DNA of 47,520 bases, taken from Planctomycetota bacterium (GTDB lineage: Bacteria > Planctomycetota > UBA1135). Shown piece by piece: positions 7,943-16,401 of this stretch. The notes under the pieces are model-generated. The model saw only the letters and a program-made list of their open reading frames with translations, did no database searches and was not told where the DNA came from. Location of the stretch: assembly GCA_003696625.1 (NCBI GenBank), contig RFGR01000172.1, forward strand, positions 1-47,520. Reading direction: 5' to 3'. The position numbers and the translations under genes were made by a program. Each line of letters begins with the position of its first letter. The first letter of the stretch is position 1.

Positions 7943-9781
7943 CTACTGGATCGTCATCGGCTCCGGCCCGCCGATCTCGCGCACGACGATGCCCTGGCCG
8001 AGAATGTCCTGGTAGGTGGCGAACAGCGCCCAGACCTGGCGGCCGGCCAGGCTCGGGTTGTTCGGCACCACCATCGAAGTCGGCATGACCTCGCTGCCGG
8101 GGACGAAGCCGCTCCAGCCCGGCAGGCCGGCGGTGGCGTTGAAGCCGGCGTCCAGATTGCCGGGGATGTGGGTGCCGTTCAGGTCGAAGCCGGGGGTCGT
8201 GCTGAGGGTGATCCACCCCTGGTAGAGCATTCCGGCCTCGCCCGGGGCATACCAGTTCATCTCCATGAGCTGGCCGAGCACCGGCGGGGTCACGATCTCG
8301 ACCCGGACGCCGCCGCCGCCGTTCCAGTTCGTGTTGTCGGCGCTGTTGTCGGCGCCCGGTGTGCCCTTGTCGCCCAGGCCGTAGCTGGCCACGGCGGCGG
8401 CGAAGTTGCCGGCCGCAGTGCCGCCGAGGAGGTCGATCCGTTCAGCCGAGACGCCGGCGCCGCCCGGCCAGCCGGAGCCGTAGTCGACCTGATCGAGGAC
8501 GCTGGCGGAGCGCTGCAGCCGGATCGTGTCGGCCGAGTTGACCAGGTCCATGCTGCCGAGCGGCCAGACCAGCACCGGGGCGATGCCGCCGTTGCGCGAG
8601 CCGAGACCGTCGGCGGCGAGCAGGCACTCGTCGCCGGCGGCGAGCCGGATCGGCGCGGCGATCGTGAAGCTGTCGCCCGCCAGGTCGGTGACGACGACCT
8701 GGGCCAGGCTGACCGGCTCGCTCACCCGGGCGCCGGTGACCTCCAGCCACTCGCCGTCGGCGTCGGCGACCTTGGCCGGGTCGCGCATGAACTCGGCCAC
8801 CACCGCGTCGCCGGCGCCGGCCGGGGTCGGGGCGGCCTCGTCGCACCAGGCGGTGAAGGAGTGGCCGCCGGGGGCGACGACCGTGTAGGTCGTCCCGTCG
8901 GTGGTCAGGACGATCGAGCCGCCGGCGTCGACGAAGCCCTCGGTGCCGACGCCGTCGGTCACGCTCCAGACCGGGATCGTGCGGCCGGCGTAGCTCAGCC
9001 GGTCGACCACCTCCTGCTTGGGGAAGCCGTAGCTGTTGGCGTGGCCGCAGGGGATGACGGCGAACTCGGGTTGCAGCCAGCCGAGGAAGGTCGAGTTCGA
9101 GCTGGTGCGCGAGCCGTGGTGGTTGAGCTGATAGACGTCGACGTCGCCGCAAAGCGGGCCGACGTGGGTCTCGAGGTCGGTCGTGCCGTTGCCGCCGCCG
9201 GTCAGGTCGCCGCCGAGGAAGAGCTGGAAGTCGCCGTAGTCGAGCCGCCAGGCGATGCTGGCCGAGTTCTCCCACTGGGCCGAGTTGGAGATGTTGACCG
9301 AGCCGCCGCCCATCAGCGCCCCCTCGACCACCAGGCAGGTCATCGTCGCGCCGCCGCCGAGGTCGACCACCTGGCCGGGGACGGCGGTCTGGCGCACGCC
9401 GCCGAAGGCGCTGGCGTACTCGTTGTAGGACTGGGTGCCCGGCGTGTTCGAGTTGCCGCGGTCGAGGGCGACCGTGGCGTGGATGCCGCTGTTCCAGACC
9501 TCGTCCAGGCCGCCGACGTGGTCGGAGTGGTAGTGGGTGGCGCCGACGTAGTCGAGGTGGTTGATGCCGCGCGCGTTCAGCACCGGCACGACTGAGTTGT
9601 AGCCCTCGTTCCAGGAACCGCCGTCGAGCAGGAAGGTCTTGCCGGTCGGCCCGGTGATCAAGGTGGAGTCGCCCTGGCCGACGTCGATGAAGACCACCTC
9701 GAGGTCCTGGGCGGGCAGGGCGGCGGCGGCGAGGAGGAGGAGAACGAAGGGGGCGAGGCCCCCGCGGAGACGGCGCAGCAT
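7943..9781 (-). CDS. Secreted MBL-fold hydrolase (ComEC-like) with lamin-tail-like domain and C-terminal beta domain (612 aa)
   Basis: Signal peptide ...LLLLAAAALPAQ; VFIDVGQGDSTLI...ATHYHSDHVGG (HxHxDH); later VAEFMRDPAKVADADGEWLEVTGA, LTD-like. Confidence 0.8.
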   Translation of the reverse strand: MLRRLRGGLAPFVLLLLAAAALPAQDLEVVFIDVGQGDSTLITGPTGKTFLLDGGSWNEGYNSVVPVLNARGINHLDYVGATHYHSDHVGGLDEVWNSGIHATVALDRGNSNTPGTQSYNEYASAFGGVRQTAVPGQVVDLGGGATMTCLVVEGALMGGGSVNISNSAQWENSASIAWRLDYGDFQLFLGGDLTGGGNGTTDLETHVGPLCGDVDVYQLNHHGSRTSSNSTFLGWLQPEFAVIPCGHANSYGFPKQEVVDRLSYAGRTIPVWSVTDGVGTEGFVDAGGSIVLTTDGTTYTVVAPGGHSFTAWCDEAAPTPAGAGDAVVAEFMRDPAKVADADGEWLEVTGARVSEPVSLAQVVVTDLAGDSFTIAAPIRLAAGDECLLAADGLGSRNGGIAPVLVWPLGSMDLVNSADTIRLQRSASVLDQVDYGSGWPGGAGVSAERIDLLGGTAAGNFAAAVASYGLGDKGTPGADNSADNTNWNGGGGVRVEIVTPPVLGQLMEMNWYAPGEAGMLYQGWITLSTTPGFDLNGTHIPGNLDAGFNATAGLPGWSGFVPGSEVMPTSMVVPNNPSLAGRQVWALFATYQDILGQGIVVREIGGPEPMTIQ

Positions 9782-9913
9782 GTCTCGGGGCGGGTTGGGG
9801 GGGAGGGGTGGAGGCGCCGGCCGGCCCGCGGCCGCCCGGCCGGGCCATCATAGCGCCGGAGATCCTGGGTGGGCCACGGCAGGATCTCGGTCAGGCCCGG
9901 CTAGGATGGCCGG

Positions 9914-10540
9914 GTGAGCCCGGCCGAAGGGGGAGACGTCAGATGTCCGTTCTGCGCGGAGTGGATCAAGGGCGAGGCCATCCTCTGCCGCTTCTGTGGC
10001 GCGACCAGGACCGGCGGGCAGTGGCGAGCGCCGGGTTCCGCCGCGGGCCCGGCGCCTCGCCTCGCCCGGCGCACGAGCTTCACCATCCGCAGCGCCGGCC
10101 TCTTCTTCCTGCTCTCCGCCTTCTTCGAGGTCCTCTCCCTGCGCTGCGGGGTCACCCTGTTCGGGGTGGGCGCCGGTCCGGTGGTCTCCCTCGGCTACCA
10201 CCTTCTCTACCTCGGCCTGTTCCTGGCCATGGGGATCGGCCTGTGGTCCGCCCGGTGGTGGACCATCCGGGTGGTGTTCGCCGGCACCGTGGTCTTCACG
10301 CTCGACAAGGCGGTCTACCTGTTCGACCGGGACGCGCTCGCGGCCCAAATCCAGGCGACCCTGGGGGGCAACGGCCAACTCCTCGACCTGGTCGATCTGG
10401 ACGCCCTCCTGAACCTGGCGACCCTCCTCACGGCCGTCGTGGTGGCCTGCTGGTGGGGATTCCTGCTCTACCTTCGAGCGCGCCGAAGCTATTTCGAGGC
10501 CACGCCCGCGCCCCGAACGCGGCCAGAGGATCGAGGTTGA
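9914..10540 (+). CDS. Zinc-ribbon membrane protein of unknown function (208 aa)
   Basis: N-terminal CPFCAEWIKGEAILCRFCG (CxxC...CxxC) followed by four or so hydrophobic segments; GTG start with TAGGAT 6 nt upstream. Confidence 0.7.
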   Translation: MSPAEGGDVRCPFCAEWIKGEAILCRFCGATRTGGQWRAPGSAAGPAPRLARRTSFTIRSAGLFFLLSAFFEVLSLRCGVTLFGVGAGPVVSLGYHLLYLGLFLAMGIGLWSARWWTIRVVFAGTVVFTLDKAVYLFDRDALAAQIQATLGGNGQLLDLVDLDALLNLATLLTAVVVACWWGFLLYLRARRSYFEATPAPRTRPEDRG

Positions 10541-10610
10541 TGCCGCGCTGGCTCGGATCCGGCCCGACCGGGTCCTGGCCCTCGCTCCAGGCGCCGGAGT
10601 CCGCGGTGGC

Positions 10611-12329
10611 TCACGGCAGGATCTCGGTCACGCCCAGGGAGGAAAGGGTCCAAACGTCGCCGGGTTCGCCGGGCTCCTCGACCACGACCCGGCTGTAGAG
10701 GGTCTGGCCGACAAGGGCCGGCGGGGGCGGGAGCTGGATGCTGAGGGTGGCCTCGCCGGCGGTGTCGAGGACCCCCCGGTAGAACTGTCCAGGCAGGGTC
10801 TGGGAGAGGAGGAAGGAGGGGGCGAGGAAGGTGGGCCAGCGGTCTGCCAGGAGGGTGCCGCCGTCGCCATCGAAGGCGGTGGAGAGGAGGGTGTGGAAGG
10901 ATCGGCCGGGGGAGGAGGGGATCGAGACGGTGAGGTCGACCGTGGTGCCGGCCTGGGCCTGGGCGGGGACCCAGAGGGTGCGTTGGCCCATGATGGAGAG
11001 GTGCTGGGACTCCTCCGGCCCAGGAACCGAGAGGGCCCGGGAAACCCGGGCCAGTTCCGTGAAGCCGTCTCGGTCGATGTCTCCCAGGGAGGTGGTCCAA
11101 TTATCGTTGAAGGTTGTATTGGAAGGGTCCACCACGAGGTCGGGGGACCATGGCATCAAGTCGGTTGGGAAGGGGATGTGGTCGATGCGTTGGAAGGTTG
11201 TCGGATCGATGTAGACCAATTCCGAGAAAGCTCGATCCGGAAGACCATAGCGGTCTTCCCAGATATGGGCCAAGGCTACAAGCTCCTCCCCTGCGGGAGA
11301 TCCCGCGGTTCCGGTCAAGAACAGAGGAAAGGTCAGACTGTAGAGGTAGGCCGGGGACGGGTAGACATCCTCCAGGAGCCTTTCGCTTCCCTGAAGAATG
11401 AGGGAACCAGTCTGACCGTCAATACCGAGGATCAGGTTGTTTGCTGTGCCCACGATGTCGGGGAATCCGTCCTGGTTGACATCTGGACCCCAAATGTTCC
11501 AGCGGGACAGGTCTTGCCCTTGGAGGGAATCCCGGAAGGACCAGATCTCGTGGCCATCTATACCAGAGAATGCTCTGTAGACATGTTCTTGATACTTATT
11601 GCCCATGGTATAGAGGGTAGTGGCGTAGACGATATCCGGCATCCGGTCACCATCGATATCAGGAAGGTTTCCTTCTCCTCTCCATAGCGGATCAGATGGG
11701 TAAGAGTAATCAGGGTCGGTTTTCCGGATCCATGAAGGAGAAAAGGTCCGTCCACTGATAAGGCTGGTGGTCCGGGCCGCGCCTTCGGTGAACCAATAGA
11801 AATCATCAACGCCATCCAAGTCAACATCTCCCGCCCAGATTAATAAATGCGGAGTTGAAGGAAGCGAGCCTATGGTCTGGCCAGTTTCCAAAAGAACCGC
11901 CCTTGTGGAATAGGTCGGATAATCAGGGATGACGGCAACGTGGAGCCCAAGGTATTGCCCAATGGCGTGGCGAGGGAACCACCCAGTCAATTCGTTCTGA
12001 TCCAGGCCGGGGTGGGCCAACTTAGGGTTCCATTTCCATTCCGGATGTATGAACAATTGATAGAAGAAGCCAATACTGACATTGTGTCCAAACTTCCTGT
12101 CTGCGTAATAGGACAAGGCGAATTCCTGCTTGCCATCTCGGTCGGAATCTCCAAGGGGTGTGGCCGTTTCCCAACGAATATAATGTTCATTGGAAGGAGG
12201 TTTGGCCAAAAATGCCCTGCGAACGGTTAATTCCCGATTCACCACGGGGTTGCCGCCCTGGGGCGGCGTCACCGCCCCAGGGAGAACACCCGCCATCGCG
12301 GACATAGCGACGATGGCGAGGAAGCGCAT
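10611..12329 (-). CDS. Secreted FG-GAP/VCBS-type repeat protein (572 aa)
   Basis: Repeated D-x-D/N-x-DG segments (DSDRDGKQEF, DVDLDGVDDF, DIDGDRMPDI, DVNQDGFPDI, DIDRDGFTEL); signal peptide; TAATG junction with upstream gene. Confidence 0.8.
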   Translation of the reverse strand: MRFLAIVAMSAMAGVLPGAVTPPQGGNPVVNRELTVRRAFLAKPPSNEHYIRWETATPLGDSDRDGKQEFALSYYADRKFGHNVSIGFFYQLFIHPEWKWNPKLAHPGLDQNELTGWFPRHAIGQYLGLHVAVIPDYPTYSTRAVLLETGQTIGSLPSTPHLLIWAGDVDLDGVDDFYWFTEGAARTTSLISGRTFSPSWIRKTDPDYSYPSDPLWRGEGNLPDIDGDRMPDIVYATTLYTMGNKYQEHVYRAFSGIDGHEIWSFRDSLQGQDLSRWNIWGPDVNQDGFPDIVGTANNLILGIDGQTGSLILQGSERLLEDVYPSPAYLYSLTFPLFLTGTAGSPAGEELVALAHIWEDRYGLPDRAFSELVYIDPTTFQRIDHIPFPTDLMPWSPDLVVDPSNTTFNDNWTTSLGDIDRDGFTELARVSRALSVPGPEESQHLSIMGQRTLWVPAQAQAGTTVDLTVSIPSSPGRSFHTLLSTAFDGDGGTLLADRWPTFLAPSFLLSQTLPGQFYRGVLDTAGEATLSIQLPPPPALVGQTLYSRVVVEEPGEPGDVWTLSSLGVTEILP

Positions 12330-14562
12330 TAGAGTTGCTCCTTGGCGCCCTTGTCATGTTCGGCAAGGTCGGAAGGTCGCTGGTCCTGAAGGTAGTCGTA
12401 ATTGAACTCTCCGTCCGGGACGTCTGCCGTGATCCAGGGATTGGATTCCAGGAAAACGGAGTTGGGCTGGGCATTGAGAGAGAACCCGGTAGGGTAAACC
12501 GAGGACATCACGATTGGCCCCACCCAAGGAGTCGGAGTGGATGTACTCTTGCTGTCCCCTTGGATGGTGGGCTTGGAGCGGATGCCTGAGACACCTATCT
12601 TGCTCGCAGGGACCGTCGTATTCAGGTCATCGAATACGAGACGGCTTGACAGGAGAGGGGAATAATCTTCGTTGGCTCCGCTCGCCGGTCCCCGCTGGAA
12701 GATCGTGTTGTAGATCCGGTTGCGCAGGTACTTGGCCCCGCCGATAATCTGGACCTCGCCGCGGCTGTACATCGTCGAGCCGGGCAGGCTCTCCGAGATG
12801 TCGAAGGTGTAGGCGTTCCCGTTCTCCGGTCCGACCATGGTGCAGTGCACGATCGGCGCCAGCAGGTAGGGTCCGTTGCCGGCGGGGGAGTTGGCGGTCT
12901 CCGTCTCGGCGTGGAACTCCCCGGCGCCGTTGTTCCAGATGAAGTCGTTGGTGAAGCGGACCGGGATGGCGGCGTAGTTGTTGCTGCCCGGGTCGCTGTT
13001 GCCGCGGAGTTCGAGGAGTACGCCGTGCAGGCTGTTGTTGCTGATCGCGCAGCGGTTCACCCGGCCCTGGCCGGAGCGGATGCCGGCCTCGATGAAGAAG
13101 GGCTCGTAGCCGTAGTCGATGAAACTCAGCTCGCCCTGGGCCATGTCGTAGTTGTCCCAGGTTCCGCCGGCGATTGCCTGGGTGGCGTGGCCGGGGTTGT
13201 TGGTCCACTCGTGGCCGCAGCGGATCCGCAGGCCCTCCCGGGCATTCTGGTGCAGGCGGCAGTCCTCAAGGGACAGCCAGGTGCCCATCGGCACGGGGGG
13301 GTCGTTGGCCAGGGTGGAGGGGGTGTTCAGGAAGACCCCTGAGCCGATGTTCCCGGCCGAGACCAGTCCGTCCGCCTCGACCTCCAGGTAGCCCTGGTCG
13401 TTGTAGGCGTGGAGGCCGGAATGGTGGAAGGTGGAAATCGGGGAGGCGATGCCATTCCCCGTCGACAGGATTGCCGTGCCGCCCTGGAGGTCGAGACGGC
13501 CGCGGGTGTTCGGCGCCACGGTGGCGTAGGCTCCGGCCAGCCCGAACCCTTGCATGGACACTCCGGTGAGGGTCACGTCGTAGCGGGCGGCGAAGTTGGG
13601 CGTTCCAAAGGAAGCGGGCGCGGTCGAGGCATAGAGGCCGAGATCCCAGCCCTCGCCATCGGTGCCGGTGAAGGCGCCCTGCCAATCACCTCCCGTCACC
13701 TCGAGTTCCACCGTGGCGACCAGGGCGGGACGGTAGTCGTTCGGAGCCTGCGGGAATTCCGCCGAGGTTCCGGCGGCATGGACCTCTACGAGTCGGCTGG
13801 CGTTCGCATGCGGGTACGCCAAGTCGGCGGCCGGGAGCCCACCGAGGAAGGGCGCCGGGGCCATCAGGCTGAACTGCCCCACGGTGTCGAGGTTGCTGAT
13901 CCGGGCGTGGATCACGCCGGGAGAACCAGAGGACTCCAGCGCGTGGAACCGCAGGCCGATCGTTGGGGCCGGCGGGTTCGAGATCCAGGTGGAGGCATCA
14001 TCGTCGCGGATCTGGCAATCGTCGATGTCCATGTCGATCACCGCGCCGGCATCAGCGGTGGCCGAGCAGGAGACCGTGTTCCAGAGCAACTTCAGTCCTT
14101 GGAGATGGGCGTCGAAGAAGCCGCCAGTCGAGCCGTCGATGAGGATCCCCTGATCTCCTCCGGCCACCACCAGATTGGAGAGGACGGTGTCCGAACCGGC
14201 CCCAGCGGGGCGGCCTTCGAGCTGGAAGATGGCAGGGGATCCGTTGCGGGAAAGAACCCAGACCGGATCGGCGTCATACGGCTGAACCGTTACGCCCGGC
14301 CTGATGTTGATGGGGAAGGTCTCGACCTTGCCACCTTGGGACGGCAGGGAGACCTCCGAGTAGGGGTGGACGACACCACCTTGGATCATGCCGCGCACAA
14401 GGATGGTGTCTCCCTCGTCAGCCACCGTCGCCGCTTCGGAGATGGTGACGTAGTGGAAGGCCGTCAGGGTGTCCAGACCATCGACGATCCAAACCTGTCC
14501 CGGGGGGGGGCTTGGGGCGGAAGAGCGGCCGCGAGCAGCCACGGGAGGACAGGTGAGAACAT
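12329..14562 (-). CDS. Secreted right-handed beta-helix-like protein; signal peptide out of frame at a C9 tract in this assembly
   Basis: QVWIVDGLDTLTAFHYVTISEAATVADEGDTILVRG...NIRPGVTVQP followed by Asn/Gly-rich beta-helix-like sequence; MFSPVLPWLLAAALPPQAPP at 14562 lies one base out of frame. Confidence 0.65.
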
Positions 14563-14703
14563 GGGAGAAGTCTCCGTCTACGGGTAGACGGTTCGGATTA
14601 CCCGGCCGAGAGGAGCACTCAGCTCTGCTGGACCGGGGGCCCTCGGGATCCGAGGGGTTGAATGCGACGGTACGCCCCGCTCCCGGATGGCGCAAGACCC
14701 CTT

Positions 14704-16227
14704 TCAGCCGCCTGGCTGTACCGCCGCGCCGCCGGTGGCCGCCGCGAGATCCCGCATGAAGCGCACCTTCGGCCCGTCCCGGCCGACGCAGACCGTGTGG
14801 ATGCGCACCCCGGTGCGGCGGAACTCGCGCTTCAGGCCGTCGAGCATGTGGCCGGCGTACTGGTGGCTGCCGCTGGAGCCGCCGCCGTCGGAGATCAGGA
14901 CCAGGGTGTCCACGCCCTCGATGTGCTGGGCGGCCACCAGCACGTCGTAGAGCGCCGAGGTGCCGCCGAAGTCGTAGCCGCGCAGGAAGTCGACCGCGGT
15001 GGCGCGGCTGCGGCGGTCGAGCGGCTTCAGGCGACCGAAGACAGGCACCGGCTGGTCGGCGATCACCACCAGCTCGAAGCGGGTGCCCTCGGGGAGCTGG
15101 CCGAGGAAGGCGTCCAGCTCGGCGATCGCCGCCTCGGCGCAGGTCCGCTCGCCGAGGTGGTCGGCGACCATGCTGCCCGAGCCGTCGACCAGCACCGCCA
15201 GCCGCTTGCTGTCCACCGGCAGGCCGAAGACGACCGCGGCGGTGGCCTCCTCGCCGCCGCCGTCGAGGACCGCGGGCGGGGCCAGGCCGGCGCCGGCGCG
15301 GGCGTCGCGCAGCCACTCGCCGCCGCGCTCCTCCCACCAGCGGCGCCACTTCGCCGGCGACCAGCCCAGGTTCTGGCCGGTCAGCGCGGCCAGGGCGGCG
15401 GCGGCGTCGCGCACGAAGCGACCCTCCGCCCGCTCGAGGAAGGACACCAGGAGCGGCGCCGCTTCGTACACCCGAGCGCGGACCGCGGCGTCCAGCGCAG
15501 CCGCTACCGGGCCGGGTTCGTCGCCGGCCAGGGCGCGGTCGATCAGCGCCAGCAGGGCGGTCCGATTGACGTCGCCCCGTTCGGCCAGGGCCCGGAGCAG
15601 CTCGGCGCGGGCGCCCGGATCGCGCGCCTTGGCCGCGGCCTCCACCAGGTCGGCCAGCTCGTCGGCGGGCAGGTCCGGCACCCGGGCCAGGCCGCTGAGC
15701 CAGGGGGCGGTGCTGCGCAGGGCGTTGCGCACGGTGGCGGCAGGGTCGCGGCCACGGACCCCGGCCAGATCCAGCCGCCCGCTGGCCAGGAGAAGGCCGA
15801 GCGCATCCTGCCACTCCCGCCGGACGGGCTCCGGCGCCTTGCGGAAGGCCGCGGCGAGCATGGGCTTGGCCGGCACCGGCCCGTCGCCCAGCGCCAGCGC
15901 CCGCAGGCACAGGCGGCGGAGGAGTTCGCTGGAGCGCCGGTCGGCCGCGGCGGTGATCAGTTGCTCCGCCTCCTCGGCGGTCTGGAAGCGCTGCATGCCG
16001 CTGTAGAACCAGTCGCGCAGATAGACGCCGCGGTAGGTGTCCAGCCGGGCGTCGAACAGCCGCAGGCGCAAGGCCATGGCCTCCGGCCCCGGAATGTCCG
16101 CCAGCTCCTTGGCGGCTTGGTAGGCGCCGGCCTCGTAGCCGGCCTTGTCCGTCGCCCGCTCGAGGGTGCGGGCGAGGGAGGCGAAATCCTGCGGCGGCGC
16201 GAGGGCGAGGAGGAGGGCGGCGAGCAT
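14704..16227 (-). CDS. Secreted HEAT-like plus von Willebrand factor A domain protein (507 aa)
   Basis: MLAALLLALAPPQ signal; Leu/Ala-rich helical repeats; VWA MIDAS LAVLVDGSGSM, GGTSALYD, TLVLISDGGGSSG. Confidence 0.8.
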   Translation of the reverse strand: MLAALLLALAPPQDFASLARTLERATDKAGYEAGAYQAAKELADIPGPEAMALRLRLFDARLDTYRGVYLRDWFYSGMQRFQTAEEAEQLITAAADRRSSELLRRLCLRALALGDGPVPAKPMLAAAFRKAPEPVRREWQDALGLLLASGRLDLAGVRGRDPAATVRNALRSTAPWLSGLARVPDLPADELADLVEAAAKARDPGARAELLRALAERGDVNRTALLALIDRALAGDEPGPVAAALDAAVRARVYEAAPLLVSFLERAEGRFVRDAAAALAALTGQNLGWSPAKWRRWWEERGGEWLRDARAGAGLAPPAVLDGGGEEATAAVVFGLPVDSKRLAVLVDGSGSMVADHLGERTCAEAAIAELDAFLGQLPEGTRFELVVIADQPVPVFGRLKPLDRRSRATAVDFLRGYDFGGTSALYDVLVAAQHIEGVDTLVLISDGGGSSGSHQYAGHMLDGLKREFRRTGVRIHTVCVGRDGPKVRFMRDLAAATGGAAVQPGG

Positions 16228-16352
16228 CGGCGGTGGCCGCCAGGGAAGACGGTCGGCGGCTCGTCAGGATACGCCCAAGCTCGATTCCTGCGAGCCGCCG
16301 GTCGGCGCGGGAGAACCCCGTCGATCGCGGCGGGGCCGGGGGGAAACCAAGT

Positions 16353-16378
16353 GGAGGGAGCCCCGTGGGACTCCCTCC
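16353..16378 (-). terminator. Hairpin, candidate terminator after the EF-hand-like secreted gene
   Basis: GGAGGGAG/CTCCCTCC 8-bp stem with additional inner CCC/GGG pairing, 24 nt after the stop at 16402. Confidence 0.4.
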
Positions 16379-16401
16379 GGTGGCCGGGGCGCTGGCCCGG
16401 A

